Assembly: GCA_034670405.1 (NCBI GenBank)
Contig: JAXDDX010000061.1
Coordinates: 1,713,501 to 1,777,500, forward strand
DNA: 64,000 nt
From: Hoplostethus atlanticus
Lineage: Eukaryota > Chordata > Actinopteri > Trachichthyiformes > Trachichthyidae
Direction of reading: 5' to 3'
Under the pieces are notes generated by a model. That model searched no databases and had not been told where the DNA came from. It saw nothing but the letters and a program-made list of their open reading frames with translations. The translations under genes were made by a program, and so were the position numbers. Position 1 is the stretch's first letter. Every line of letters starts with the position of its first letter. Positions 1 through 12,004 of the stretch are shown here, piece after piece.

Positions 1-851
1 TAACTCCACACCCCTCATTCATTTTCCTTTACAAGCTTCCCTGCATCAATCACATTAGGCTTACTTTCTTTTTTTCTACTTGTTGACTGAATGAAATAGG
101 CTACAGATCAAAGACTTAATTAAATCAAATGGCCTTAATGCTCTGTTATTTACACTTCTAGACCTGGACTCCAGCCAGGAGGGAGGGAGAGGGAAAACAA
201 AGGGATAGTGGGCTTCTCACAGTATAATTAAATTACACTATTATCTAATGGGCCTGCAGAAGACTGTGTAGTATTGTGTTGTTAGAGTGCGATCTCTATA
301 TATTTTCTTTATCCTTTTTCAGTGCATTCAGCAACATAGTGATGCATAGGAGGAGATGCATTTTATCAGTCATATCACAGAACACTAGAGAGCCCAGGTG
401 AGGTAAGGACAGTGGCTGCAGGTTTGTACACCGGGCCTATGACAGCCTTTACAAGAGTGAAGAGACACACACCACCAACATTTCTCCAATTAATTAAACG
501 CCACATCTGCTGTGCCAGCTAGATTTAAAATATCAGGAGGCTCCGAGGACGCCTGAGAGAAGAACTGTGGACTCTTAAAACAGGCCGACAAACAGAAAGG
601 CATTTTATGTGAACTGCTAAATAGCTTACCACTTTTTTTTCTTTTGATTTTTACTTGCTTTTGTTTGTTTTTTCTTGCAGCATTTAGTTTAAATAAAGTG
701 TCTTATACATTCTGCATTATTATTGATATTATTATTATGATTATAATAATATTACATGGCATTGTTGTATACAGTAATGGCAACTGAATCAGGTATACTG
801 TGCCTGGGTGTCCAAATTTATAGCCTTCCACTGACAGGTGATGATGCTCAC
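1..851. other. ccdc172 last visible intron, AT-rich, no recognised exon
   Basis: Mostly AT-rich sequence with a TTATTATTA stretch near 717-750. I looked on the minus strand for the ~40-residue CCDC172 C-terminus and did not find it, so this is taken as intron. Confidence 0.5.
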
Positions 852-954
852 CTTAGACAGGTGCTGTCAGTGAGAGGTTTCTGACTGACAATCAGACTCT
901 CCGCTCTGAGAGATTCTGTCATCACTTCCGCCTCACTCAACTTGCGGTCCAGGT
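852..954 (-). CDS. ccdc172: ccdc172 coding exon 6 (residues 184-217 plus two bases)
   Basis: The acceptor is GTCTACAG and the donor is CTAAG|GTGAGC. It encodes NLDRKLSEAEVMTESLRAES then LIVSQKPLTDSTCLR. The end matches human KISEKPQNDTECLR at the same residue number (218). Phase 2 at the donor requires at least one more exon, not seen between 1 and 851. Confidence 0.82.
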
Positions 955-2604
955 CTGTAGTCAAGAATAGCAAATCAACCGCAAAATAAATTCCCTGAAA
1001 TAATATAGACACATATTACTTTGTCAGCCACCCCAGCGGACGTATTTGCAGAGATGGGACAGGAGTTTGGATTGTGCAGTAGAGCCCGTGGAATCTGGAG
1101 ATGGCAGTAGAATAGGGCGTAGGGAAGTGCCTATGTGGGGAAAGTGATGAAAAGTGGGGAAAGTGATGAAAAGTGATGAAAAGAAAGTGGAAAGTGAAAG
1201 AGATACACTCTCCTCTCTTTCAACAACTACCTTTGAGAAGACCTTCAGTAAAGCCCTTAACCCCAAATTGCTCCAAAGCAGCTATTCTGTGACCAACGGT
1301 AGAAGACCGTGGTTGCACTGGGAAGCTCCCGGGTGTGAATGCATGTAACTGAGTGGGAAGCAGAGTGTCGGCATTACCACCCAATTTCCAGCTTCAGTTA
1401 TAAAATTCAAGCTGCAATGTGCATTTATCATTACTGTTAGACTACATCTACCCTAAAAACCATCACAAGATTAGATCATGGTACTGGATAGTCGTCATCA
1501 GTAACCTCTGCAGTGTTTAGGCTACAGCAGATTGATGGTGTGAAAACCGTAGTGGTGTGTGCTCTTTCAGCACCATGGACAGCACCAGACTGACCCGACA
1601 TAAAATGTATACTTTTGGTATTTTACTTTTCCTGTTGTTATCCAGGCCTTGTAGTTCCAGCTGGAGAGCTCTCTTCTCCTCCTGCATGGAGTTCACACGA
1701 CTATTCCTCTGGCTCATGAGCTCCATCTCTGAGTGTAGAGGGACAACAAGGACCAGAAGGAGGAGGAAAGGAGGTATCACAGTTAGGTCTCAGGACAGAG
1801 GAGGAGGAAAGGAGGTATCACAGTTAGGTCTCAGGACAGACAGAAGGATAATTACCAGCAGGGCTGAGCTTTATATTGAATTCATATTGACACTGCACAA
1901 TGAAAGAGCACATTATCTTTATTGCAAAGGCTGCAATGTGGGTGTTTTTAAAAATCATTTTTATAGTACAAGCAATCAGTGAATGAAGTTCCCTCGGGCC
2001 CAGAAATACTATATAATGTGAAGAAGATTGGTCTTCATTGGCAAGTCCAATGGGAGCGATTCCCTTAATCTTGTAGAACTGAAAATAGTTCCAACCACAT
2101 CAAAGGGTAATGTAGAATTAAACTTAAAACTTGGCTTTAAAAATGACAGTATATTGAATCGCAATAAACCATTGCAACTGCAGTTTCTGTCAAAATAACT
2201 GCTATATTATATTTATAATATAATAATTGATTACATGCACACTAAGAATTGATGAATCTCCTATAGGCAATTACAACTGTTTCCTCATATTTCCACTACT
2301 TCTTATTTTTTCTGCCCATACTCATTTAACTACGACTTCACACGTCCAGCTAAAAACTCCATTTTAATGAGCTAACTAAACTTTGTAGACGTTGGGACAC
2401 GAGTGCTATTATTCTGTCTTCAACACTCTTTCTAACTTTCCAGATATTGTACTTTAATTGCTAATTATTTTACCTCACACACAAATGGAGGGACGTTCAG
2501 AACTAGAGTCTAATTAGTACAACGGGTCAGGTGTGCTAGAGCATGAGACACTGAACTTAAATGTCATAATGAAACGAGGACTTTCAGACCTCTTGAATTA
2601 ATGT

Positions 2605-2640
<36 letters not shown>

Positions 2641-5600
2641 TTAAGCACAATTTCTTGTTGTAATACAATTTATCTACTACAATGTCCCTACGATACTACA
2701 GATGTACTTTTCTTTAAGAAAATGCATTCTGTGTGGGTATATACTATATCAAATCACACTCCCATTTGATTCTGTACTTTGTTGTTCAATATGGTTCCCA
2801 CAACATATCATTGATATGTGTCACATATCTGATGTTCTGATGATCTTTGATTGTATATTGTAAAGTGTCAGCGATTACAGTCCGATAATGTAGTCCGAGT
2901 TTCATCACCTTTGTGTAAAGACTCCACCTCCTTCTCCAGGTCCAGAATCTCAAACTGTGTCTGGCTGTCAAACACCGTCTCTCTGTTCCCATGGAGACTG
3001 AAGTCACTGTTGAACCTTATGATCTCTTGTAGGAACTTTTCTTCTTCTTCCTTAGACTCCCTCTTTATCTTATCCTGGTACAAATAGACAGACTATCGGA
3101 AATGCTCAAAAATCTCTCCAAGGCAAGGGGCTCAAAGTGATATTTCATTTTGACCCTCTCAGAGGACCATTCACTTTCATGAGAGAATCAATTATTTTAT
3201 TATTTACGTCTTCATGGTCCTACAGTCAAGACGTCTACACCCTCAAGAAGTAATTCTGCCTGTTTGCAACTATGAATACTGAGGGCTGGGGAAAACCTGA
3301 ATGTTACAGACAAGATGTTCGACTGAGTGAAAATGTCTTACCAAAGGCAAATACTGTTTTAGCGTTTAAGCAATTGTGAAAAAATGGGTCATTTGGAGAG
3401 TGATGTGTATAATGTATATTATACATTTGGTCATGGGATGCTAGACTCCAAATTCATAAATTATCTTCTAACATCTGTGCTTTTCTGGGACCAGCTAAAA
3501 GGTTTACACCAACGTTTTGCCAAGTAAGATCTTTGATTAACCTGTGGTTGCATGGCAAAAGACATGGTAGCAGTTGTCACTTCTGTGTGTCCATTTATTT
3601 ATTTTTTGCAGTGCATTCTACACTTGCACACTGGGCCTGTGTGTGGTGAACAGCATGAAATAGGTTTGGATCCATTCAAAAGCTCTATAGTGCACTAAAC
3701 ACTGAACACATGGAATTGATATCACAGCCTTTTTGACACACAATGATTAATTGATCAGACAGTTTACTGTCCAAACAGCAGGTGCACTCCTTCAAGCCAT
3801 AGTGTAGAGATGTAGATATTAGTTCAGACTTCAACCTACTAGATGTTCCTTGAGGTGGCTCCTCTGGCAGAGCAGCTCCTGGATTTGTTTCTCCATCTGG
3901 TCTTCACATTTCTTCATCAGATCATGCTGCAGCCTCATTTCAGACAACTGCTGAGCCTGCATGGATAGAAGCATGAATGGACGGGTGGAGAGTGAGGAAG
4001 ACACGTTGACAGACCGATGTACAGAAAGGGAGATATATTACCGATATGTTAGATATGTGTTACTGATCCCAGAGGAGGGGAAATCAGATGGCTGTACAGA
4101 CAAGCAACAGGAAAGATTATTGTATGAAGACATACAATAATACATACAATAATCATAATATTGTATGAGACAGACATGAAGAGGACACTCATACTTCCAT
4201 TGGAAACATATAAGCGTAATGCGTGGCTTATAAATGTGCATTGCTGAGCCTAAACGGTGAATCAAGTGAATTGAAATTACCAATTTCTTCTAGGCCTAAA
4301 AACATGGGCGCCTGAATTCCTTGTGTCTACACTCATTCCACCATTCAACTTTTATTATTGAGTCCTTGTCTCTTCACCCTGGGGTAATTATAGACCAAAA
4401 AAGAAAGAAAACTGCCAACTCATATAGGGTGGTAAATTCATGGGGGAGACTTTTGAGAGTTGCCTCAGGCATGACATTTAGCACAATTGTCTGTCTGCGG
4501 TTCATGCTGTCAGGGAAGAATGAGGAATTAATTGTGTATTATACGTAGCGAAGGAGGGGCCTCAACTTTCAGAGAGCTGAACAGTTTACAAGAGCGGTCG
4601 TAAGATAATGACAGCATTTAAAAAAAGACTAAAACAACAAGTGGGAGATGTTTCATAACAGCACATCTCAGCATCTCAGGTAGAATCTGAGACTTTAAAA
4701 CATGTACAAATGTTGTCAGTTATAATAGGTTACATGCCCTTCATCTGGTGGGTGGTTAAAAGAAAAAAATCAAATCAAATGCAATGTATACCAGCATGAC
4801 AGAAATGATTTCCCTGTGTCGTGTTTTAATACTTAAACAGATATTGTGTTATGATCAGAAACCTTTGTACTTTGACCTAGTAATTTTCTCTCCTCATTTG
4901 ATGTTCATTTCGCCAAGCACAGGAAGAGCTTAGCAATATTTCTGAAAAGTCAATGACCCTGCCGTTGACATTATTTCTCACACATGCTAAAAGGTTTCCT
5001 ACTATAACACTAATGTTATCCGGTGGAAATTAGCCATTGATTTTCAGTGGCACTTGCAATTGATCTTCTACACTGTTGATGAAGCGGCTGGAATAGATTA
5101 AGTGGTTTATCATAAAGCAGATCACCTTGCCAATATGCCAATATGCACTACTTCACCTCATGTATCAATGCTATGTCTCAGTCACATAAAGCATATATCA
5201 TTACTTCCTTGATTCCCTTACTTTTTACAACCCTGTAAACTTTATACAGTATATAATGCAAAACAATGAAATAAAACTCCCATTTTTTGATTAAAGGATG
5301 TAAAATAATGTATTTATCCACCGACCACCGACAATATTGTGTTCAGGAGGAATACTCTATCACTGCAAATATTTTTTGGGCATCAACTTGTGTCAGAAAA
5401 ACACTGAAAGCATTCGAGCAATTACATATCAAAGGTCACAAATCCTGTCTGTCAAGAATTATAAATGGACCTGGGATACTGTGGTTTTCTAATTGCATAA
5501 GCCATCTCTCTTTTTATTGTGTATCATGTTTGTTCTTCTAGTCATAAAATGTATTTACAATGGTATTAGCAACAAATAAAAGAGAAAATCCAAATTGCAA

Positions 5601-6132
5601 CACGACCCTTTAAGAGGCTATATTGACATTTGTTGCTAACCCACCTTTTCATCAAGCTCCCTATTTGCCTTCTCATACTGTTCAGTGGAGGCCTTGATCT
5701 TCTCATGGCATCTGATGATCGCTACTTTGACTGAAATTAATATCATTATATAATAGCATACAATAGGGGGCTGTAATACACATGGCAATGGGATATAAAT
5801 TACTGTTTTAGCATGCTAATATAGCTATTCAAAGAGACACGGCTAAGCTAGCTGGAATAAACACTCAGAATTTATACATTTTTTATGTATATTTATATAA
5901 TTTTAATTTATAAAAAATATTGTGGGTGGCTGAAGAGGGAGAGTACATTATCTCCATTGTCTGCATTGTTAGCTTGCTAGCTAGTTGATGTTGCTTTGTT
6001 GCCTAGCTTAACTCAGGTTGACTTGTTAGCCTGTTGTTAGCTAGCAAACTTACCTTCCTGGATTTTCTTGGTCTTCTCAGATAGTTGCTGTTCAGTTAGG
6101 AGAATTTCCTGAAATAGGGTTTCCAGACTCAT
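852..6132 (-). CDS. ccdc172: ccdc172 (coiled-coil domain-containing protein 172), six coding exons, 3' end outside window
   Basis: Spliced minus-strand gene: exons 6054-6132, 5645-5730, 3840-3956, 2909-3074, 1627-1728 and 852-954. All introns are GT-AG and the frame is open throughout, giving 217 complete codons plus two bases of codon 218. The protein starts MSLETLFQEILLTEQQLSEK, close to human CCDC172 (MSLESLFQ...). Later shared blocks are REKIK-like CHEKIK, EEEEKFLQEI, LEKEVESLHKEMELMSQ and VSQKPLTDSTCLR. The human protein has about 258 residues, so about 40 C-terminal residues should lie beyond position 1. Composition is Glu/Lys/Gln-rich and predicts a long coiled coil, with no signal peptide or membrane segment. 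The mammalian protein is reported in the sperm flagellum middle piece as a partner of tektin-2; a similar role here is inferred. It is divergent from gfra1, as in human. The 5' UTR and transcription start are not resolved. Confidence 0.88.
1627..1728 (-). CDS. ccdc172: ccdc172 coding exon 5 (residues 150-183 plus one base)
   Basis: The acceptor is CTACACTCAG and the donor is AGGAAAA|GTAAAA. It encodes EMELMSQRNSRVNSMQEEKR and on to GLDNNRK, matching the human stretch EMKSMEHDSNQLNELQKQK without a gap. The intron just upstream (minus sense) carries a 41-bp tandem duplication. Confidence 0.85.
1759..1840. repeat. 41-bp direct tandem duplication, two copies
   Basis: The two copies start at 1759 and 1800 and are identical over 41 bp. 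They lie 30 bp from the acceptor of ccdc172 exon 5. On the minus strand each copy contains CCTAACT, which resembles a branch point, and a polypyrimidine run. Confidence 0.9.
2604..2642. repeat. (TTTC)n microsatellite
   Basis: About ten uninterrupted tetranucleotide units in the intron between ccdc172 exons 4 and 5. Confidence 0.95.
2909..3074 (-). CDS. ccdc172: ccdc172 coding exon 4 (residues 95-149 plus one base)
   Basis: The acceptor is TTTGTACCAG and the donor is CAAAG|GTGATG. It encodes DKIKRESKEEEEKFLQEI and further to LEKEVESLHK. The run EEEEKF is identical to human CCDC172. It ends in phase 1, which exon 5 completes as a Glu codon. The open frame extends past the donor but loses similarity there. 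Confidence 0.9.
3840..3956 (-). CDS. ccdc172: ccdc172 coding exon 3 (residues 56-94)
   Basis: The acceptor is CCATGCAG and the donor is CTA|GTAGGT. It has exactly 39 codons, starting AQQLSEMRLQ and ending SHLKEHL. The length equals the corresponding human segment (VQQFSEK... to ...LLQAF), which favours this donor over GTTGAA four bases further on. Heptad-like leucine spacing suits a coiled coil. Confidence 0.87.
4116..4141. repeat. perfect inverted repeat, 11-bp arms
   Basis: ATTATTGTATG at 4116-4126 and its exact complement CATACAATAAT at 4131-4141, separated by AAGA. A further partial copy of the arms follows to about 4166. It lies in the ccdc172 intron between exons 2 and 3. Confidence 0.8.
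5645..5730 (-). CDS. ccdc172: ccdc172 coding exon 2 (residues 27-55)
   Basis: The acceptor is ATTTCAG just above 5730 and the donor is AAAAG|GTGGGT. Joined to exon 1 it gives V27 then KVAIIRCHEKIKAS, matching the human stretch around ITRCREKIKKAT. It ends in phase 0. Confidence 0.9.
6054..6132 (-). CDS. ccdc172: ccdc172 coding exon 1 (residues 1-26 plus one base)
   Basis: The ATG is the reverse complement of cat at 6130-6132. The exon reads MSLETLFQEILL... to KKIQE and ends at a strong donor (GAAG|GTAAGT, donor bases 6048-6053) in phase 1. This start is chosen because the first residues align with the human N-terminus. Confidence 0.9.
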
Positions 6133-9100
6133 TTTATTGGTGTTAATAGTAAGTCTTCAGAAACGCAGCATCAAACTAAGAACAGGATATTTAGCTAAAC
6201 TCCTCCATAAGTTATCCCACAGCTGTTTGTGAGGATTCCTGCCACACGCTTTTTTAAACTTGTTAGCTCATGTGTAACAAAATTGATATTTGAGTAACAA
6301 AACAGCACAGCCGCCAATATATAATAGTGATAATAATAGTGAGATATTATATTAACACAGAAGAGAACTACTGTAAGTATGCAGCAAGTGATTAAAGAAA
6401 GATAATATGGGTGACAGTATGGTACACAGATTTCTTAACAGGTTGATATGATGGCTTGTTAGCTTGTTTGTTTGTAGCATGCTAGCTGACAATGTTTGCT
6501 AATAGCATGGCTGCCGTGGTTGTTTATTAGTAGCATGTGTTCTGGGATATTAATCTGTTGTTATGTCAGCTGTCAGCCTGTGTTTGTAGCATGGTAGTAG
6601 CATGGTTGTGTATTGATTCTTTAGTATGCTGAAATGCTAGCTTGTTAGCTTTTGGTTGTCTGTAGCTTGCTAGCTGACATATTGTTTGCAAGTAGTGTGG
6701 TTGCTCTGGCTGGCTATATTGATTCTTTGAGAATGTTGATAAATGCTGGCATATTGTTTCCTAGTAGATATCAGCTGGGGTCCAAAATCTATCTCATGAC
6801 AAAGACATATTGGGGTCCAAAAGTCTGAGTCCATTACCAAGAACTCTTTTGTTTCATCATTTACAAAAGAAAAATACACATTTTTAGTCAAATGATATTC
6901 CTCCAAACAAGATTACATAGTTTCAAAAATAATTACATTTAAATTTTAAAATAGTTCTCAAAGGAAGTCCTTTTTCAAAGTTAAAGCTTAGCAGTAGCGA
7001 CACAACGCATAGTCGCTTAGTCAATATCTGGTATAAGTTGTCAAAAGACCAAATGATGGAAACAGCTCTTGGTAGTGGATACAGACCTTTGGACCCCACT
7101 GTATGAAATATGTTAACATCCTTCAGGAGTTACATATCATACGATGGTATAGCCATAGTGAGTTGTGACACACTGACACACATCTCTTAGTTTAATTGTT
7201 TGCTGATACAATTTGATTTCTGAACTGCTGAGCGGGCCATCTCACGCCAGCAGAATCAACCATCCCTTCAGCCTGTAACTGTTGGTTTGGTAAGCCTAAG
7301 CATAGGTAGAAGGTAGTGTAGGCGACTTTAGCTGTACTTCGTGTTGAGAGCAGGTGTCGAGGTGGGTGGTTCTGGGATGCCAGAAATCACTGTTGAGCCT
7401 ACTGGAGGTGCCGTGGGCCCAATTCAACAAAACATCTGTGATGGGAGGTGAGCACTTGATAACCCTAGTGATGAACACACACCTGTTACCTCGACCTTAC
7501 CTTATCATGCATTGGCTATAGACGCTGTTGACATGGTAGTGTCTGTGCGATTAGGACAATACTTGGTAAATGTATGATTTAAGATGTTAGATCATTGAAG
7601 ATAATAGTCATTTTCTTCAGTCCTGTTCATGTTGTTGAGAAGACGGTCCTTTACACTAAAAAAAAAACAACCTCTGTGCCTTTTTCTTGCCTTGGGCATT
7701 CTTTATAGACACCGTCATTCATCAGTGCTTCTACCCACCACTCACTGAAGTGTTGAACGTTGTAGGCACAATCAGCAATCAATAACCTTAATCCAGGGTC
7801 TAGAGAGTGTAGATTTGTCACATAATTCTTGACTTTGACCAATTTTCCGGGGGCGCCCACTGGGAGAGAATGCTTTTGATTCGGTGCCATGAAGCACATT
7901 AAAGTGTGAGATGCTTGCTCGTTTATACGACCTGAGGACTACATCATTCTGACATTCATTTGCAAAATTAATATTACATATTGATTGAGTCTTTTCATAA
8001 ATCACCCCAGACTGATGCGACTAACCTTCCACTGGCTGGCAACGCTCCCTTTGGAGATTTTAAAATAGCAAACGTCATCAAATTGTAAGCAGACAATTAG
8101 CTTAGTAGCCTATCGTTCTTTTTATGCCCCTTCTTTTCCTCTCTTTTCTTGACATCGTCTCTTTAAAGATGGCCGTGGACGTAGGCCTGTGGACATAGCC
8201 ATTTTGAAGAGTGACTGTCCCTCGCTGGATTGATGGTGGCATCGCACCTACCTAATCATGGCTTCCTTTTCAATAGGAAGCTATCCGCCCCCCCATCTTT
8301 GAATGAAGCCTCTCTCTCTCTCCCTATCTCTCTGTCTAGTTGATTTACTGGTATATGGTCAAGGCCAACATTCTTGATTGATTAAGCCCACAGTCAATGG
8401 TTTTAATGCAGAGAAAAGCTCATTGACAGCCTGGTCCCATGTATTTCATCAAATGGATTAGCCACTAAATAGACCATGAGCAATCAATGGGCTGCATGAG
8501 TTACACTGTTGGTTGAATTTCGTTCGCCAGGTAATTGATCAGAGAGCGGTGTTGAAAACGTTCAGTTTATTTTGAATTATAAAACGAACCTGTGAAATTA
8601 CACCCTACACTGTGTGAAACTATTGAAATGGTTTTATATCATTATGGCCCTCTGCTTTCATATCACCAATAGATGGCGATAGTCACTCGCGTGCACAGCC
8701 GTTCTCTCTGCACGTTGGACTGAAGGCACGAGTCTCGAGAGCGCAGCGCATCACGGCTGCTTCTCAAATACCAAAACACAGTACTGTATGTTGTACCTCT
8801 TCTATCTCCGTGTTAGCCCGAGGCCCTGACTCCCAACCCCACATCCAAAAAAAAGGTTAAATACATAAAACAAAAAACAAAAAAATGTCTCTTCACTCCT
8901 GGCATCTACTGTTGCACATCACTTTCATCATTAGAAAAATTGAATTAACAAGTTACACAAAACCTTCAGATTTAATCGATAGGATTGTGTAAAGGCTTAA
9001 ACATATCCCCTCGCCATCCGATGGGTCGACCGCTGTTGAATGGGAATCGAAATCTTAACAAAATGCCAACTGGCAGCAACATTTAATATTATGCATGCAA

Positions 9101-9689
9101 TGGCAAAAATGCACACATGTTATTGGCCTTATGCTCGAGCGCTGCTCCCCTCCCTAAGCACAGTTGTGCTGAAATGTAAACCCTGCCCACACATCAAGGG
9201 GTGAGGAGGCTGGATTGATTTCATCTTAAGTGCGACCATATGCACTCTGGTCTCATATAGTTATCAACCCAGAACTACTAAACACAGCGAAATTTGTGTT
9301 AATATAGTTGAAAACTGACTAAGTTAGTTTTTTTTACTATTGCGAGGATGCGAGCTGAAAAGCTGACTATAAGGGAAAAAACACTATAATAATCTTATAA
9401 TATACCTATACTTCCAGTGTGTCTGTGGACTCTGTAGTAAGTCCACGGTGACTTTTCTAACTTTAATAATTTAATAATGTTCCTATAATATTCCTAAAGG
9501 GACTTCCAGTGCTTCAATAAACTCACTCAATATAGTGAGTTTATTGTGACCTTATGGTACTCTGTGGTGTTTTTTAATTTCCTGTGTTATCATTATAGTA
9601 ATCCTATAATACATAACTTGAAGTTTGCTGTTATATTTGTACAGTATCCCTCTACAAGTTATTATCGGATTACTGGACTTTTTCCCGAG
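6133..9689. other. ccdc172-gfra1 divergent intergenic region
   Basis: About 3.6 kb between the ccdc172 start and the CpG-rich gfra1 leader. The ccdc172 side is AT-rich with many TAGC-type words. A degenerate ~186-bp tandem duplication covers about 6461-6720. A short CpG-rich patch lies at about 8685-8765. No gene is supported here. A minus-strand ORF at 7651-7899 resembles nothing I recognise. Confidence 0.6.
6461..6720. repeat. degenerate ~186-bp tandem duplication
   Basis: The words around TAGC(A/T)TGCTAGCTGACA at about 6475 recur at about 6662, with similar flanks (tagctt before; tagtgtggttgct-like after). Confidence 0.6.
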
Positions 9690-10034
9690 ACGGTGTAGCT
9701 GGGACTCTCTTGCTGAATGCGCGAGACAGCAGTGGGGCTGTAGTTGGCTGCATGCGCTCAGACGCACAGACGCAAGCATCCCACTGGCTGGAGTTGGAGG
9801 ACACTCACCCGTTTTGCCTCCACCGCTGCTCTGATCGCTCGTCTTTGTCTCCTCGCTTTGATAAGACCCCCCCACACGGGAAACAAACCCCCCATTTAGA
9901 AAGAGGCTACTTGATTCTATAGCCGGGCTGTGGCAGATTTGGGGCTCGACACTTTTGGAGGTGGAATTATTTCTCGCACGAGGCGAGCTGGATCTCTTCT
10001 GTACAGCGGAGCGCGCACAGCCCCGGTGTTTTCA

Positions 10035-10082
10035 ATGGATTTCAATACAGTGGAGGTACCCTGGCAACTAAACTACTGTTAA
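10035..10082 (+). promoter_or_regulatory. upstream ORF in the gfra1 5' leader (15 codons)
   Basis: Starts ATGGATTTC and ends TGTTAA, encoding MDFNTVEVPWQLNYC. It ends 39 bases before the first candidate gfra1 start codon and would precede it if transcription starts upstream of 10035, which is not shown. Confidence 0.5.
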
Positions 10083-10121
10083 GTCGCTTTTGAATCGCAG
10101 ATTTCGTTCCAACAAGGGTTT

Positions 10122-10185
10122 ATGTTTCACATGGATAGAAAGACGATGATCCTCGCAGCTCTCTATGTCCTTCTGCCTCTTTTAG
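10122..10185 (+). CDS. gfra1: gfra1 coding exon 1 (signal peptide)
   Basis: Three in-frame ATGs are possible: 10122, 10131 and 10146. The third begins MILAALYVLLPLL, aligns best with human MFLATLYFALPLL and has A at -3; the first has a poor context (T at -3). The longest frame is given. The donor is TTTTAG|GTAAGT, phase 1. Confidence 0.8.
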
Positions 10186-10694
10186 GTAAGTTTCACTTAA
10201 TGGCATCCACAGCTGCTCGCATAATTTGGCAACTCCGCACGCGCTCATAATATAATGATTTGATGGCTAAATTGGAAGCTCTGTCGGCGAGGGGTCCGTG
10301 AAAACACGCCGGTGGCCGCTCGCTGAGAGACGGGATAGTCCAAACTGCTCCAAAGAGAAAAAGTCAATCGGGAGCTCGCGCTGCATAATCAAACAATATG
10401 TGGAGGCAAATGAAACGGAATAGTTTTACATTTACAGCTTCGCTGCACGTTTTCACAGGCTGCTGAAGCTACCGTGAACTTTCCGGTAGCTGCACGAGAC
10501 ATGAATTACTGTAAAAATCTTGCTTTTAAAACTGGTTATATGCAAAGCTCTGATGCTTTTGTGGCGACCAAGGCATGTTTTTCATGTTGTTGTCACTGGA
10601 TCAGACCCGATCCCTATTTTAATCCCCTAAAGCAGCTTGCAAACTGCTTAATCTCTGAGTGTTTACTGTGAACAAATAAATGATTAAAGGACAA

Positions 10695-10732
<38 letters not shown>

Positions 10733-11966
10733 CTTCGTAATAATAAAAATACCCCGTATTATTTCCAGACGTGTTGTCTTACGCCGAGGAGAGGCTGCTT
10801 GCTGGGTCCAACCGGCTGGACTGTGTGAAGGCCAGTGAACAGTGCCTGAAAGAGCAGACGTGCAGCAGCAAGTACCGGACCATGAGGCAGTGCGTGGCGG
10901 GGGGCAAGGAGAGCAACTTCAGCCTGGTGGCCGGCCTGGAGGCCAAGGATGAGTGCCGGAGCGCCATGGACGCGCTCAAGCAGAGCCCCCTTTATAACTG
11001 TCGGTGTAAAAGGGGCATGAGGAAAGAGAAGAACTGTTTGCGCATTTACTGGGGGATCTATCAGACATTACAAGGTTGGCATGATCCTATGTGCGTTTTT
11101 AAAATTGTTATAGCGTTAGGGTTCACAAACCTTTTTCTTGTCAAGGACCCCCATAAATACACCCCCCACCCTAATTTTTTTCATATTATGATCAGAATAG
11201 TTAGTCTTATACGTCCTCTTATTGTGGATAACGTATTGTGACTGAACCTTTAGTGAAATTAAACTGCTCATTTATTTCTGGGGACCCCCTCAAACCTGCT
11301 CAAGTACCCCTGAGGGTCCCTGGGAAGCACCCTAGAGCTACAGCTAATATAAAATGGAAGTTGCCCATAGGTTTTTTTTAATCTGTTGAGGTGAAAGTGT
11401 GATGATTCGTTGCCCCGGATCCTCCCATTGGTGTATGCAGGGGGCACTGTGTGTCCCTTAACCCCCTCCCCATTCCCTCCAACCATTACAAAGACACACA
11501 CACACACTAACACAAACTCAAAAAGTAACACAACCACCACACCACTATGAAACTATTAAATGCAATGTAATCATGTCTGATCACCCCTCATAGCACAGCG
11601 TGCAACTTCCATTTAAGATTGACCCTGACTCTGTTCTCAGAAATGGTCCCGGGGAGCGGAGATAATTTTTGACCTCCAAAACCATTTCCCTCGAAGGTAA
11701 TGGGGCGTGACGCCCCTCAGCGCTGGCCACGCCATCTTAAAGTGTTGATCATAGCAGGGGGCCTTTTAGTCCCTAAACTGCATCCAGCCCACTTCCAGCG
11801 AGTCGACTTCCAGTTGCACAACGCAGCTGACCAACCTGCCTAATCAAGCGTGGCTGTGTGCCACCATGGATATCGACTGACCCAAATAAACCATGTCACA
11901 TGCAGGCCAATGTGAGGGGAATGGGATGATAAACAACACACAGGGGGTCAACAATGATCCCTGCCC

Positions 11967-12004
<38 letters not shown>

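Larger units (their letters stand above)
9690..10450 (+). promoter_or_regulatory. CpG-rich region over the gfra1 leader and first coding exon
   Basis: CpG dinucleotides are far denser here than in the flanks (for example GAGCGCGCACAG near 10009-10020 and GGTGGCCGCTCGCTGAG near 10310). This fits a CpG-island promoter for gfra1. No clear TATA box was seen and the transcription start cannot be placed. Confidence 0.6.

Noticed and set aside
7651..7899. 82-codon minus-strand ORF with a plausible-looking composition
   Set aside because: No domain recognised, no splice or promoter support, and another frame is open over part of it. Length is within chance.
11075..11241. Extension of the exon 2 reading frame beyond 11074
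   Set aside because: Similarity to GFRA1 stops at the GT donor at 11075, exon 3 joins in phase, and the extension runs into the hAT-like element.
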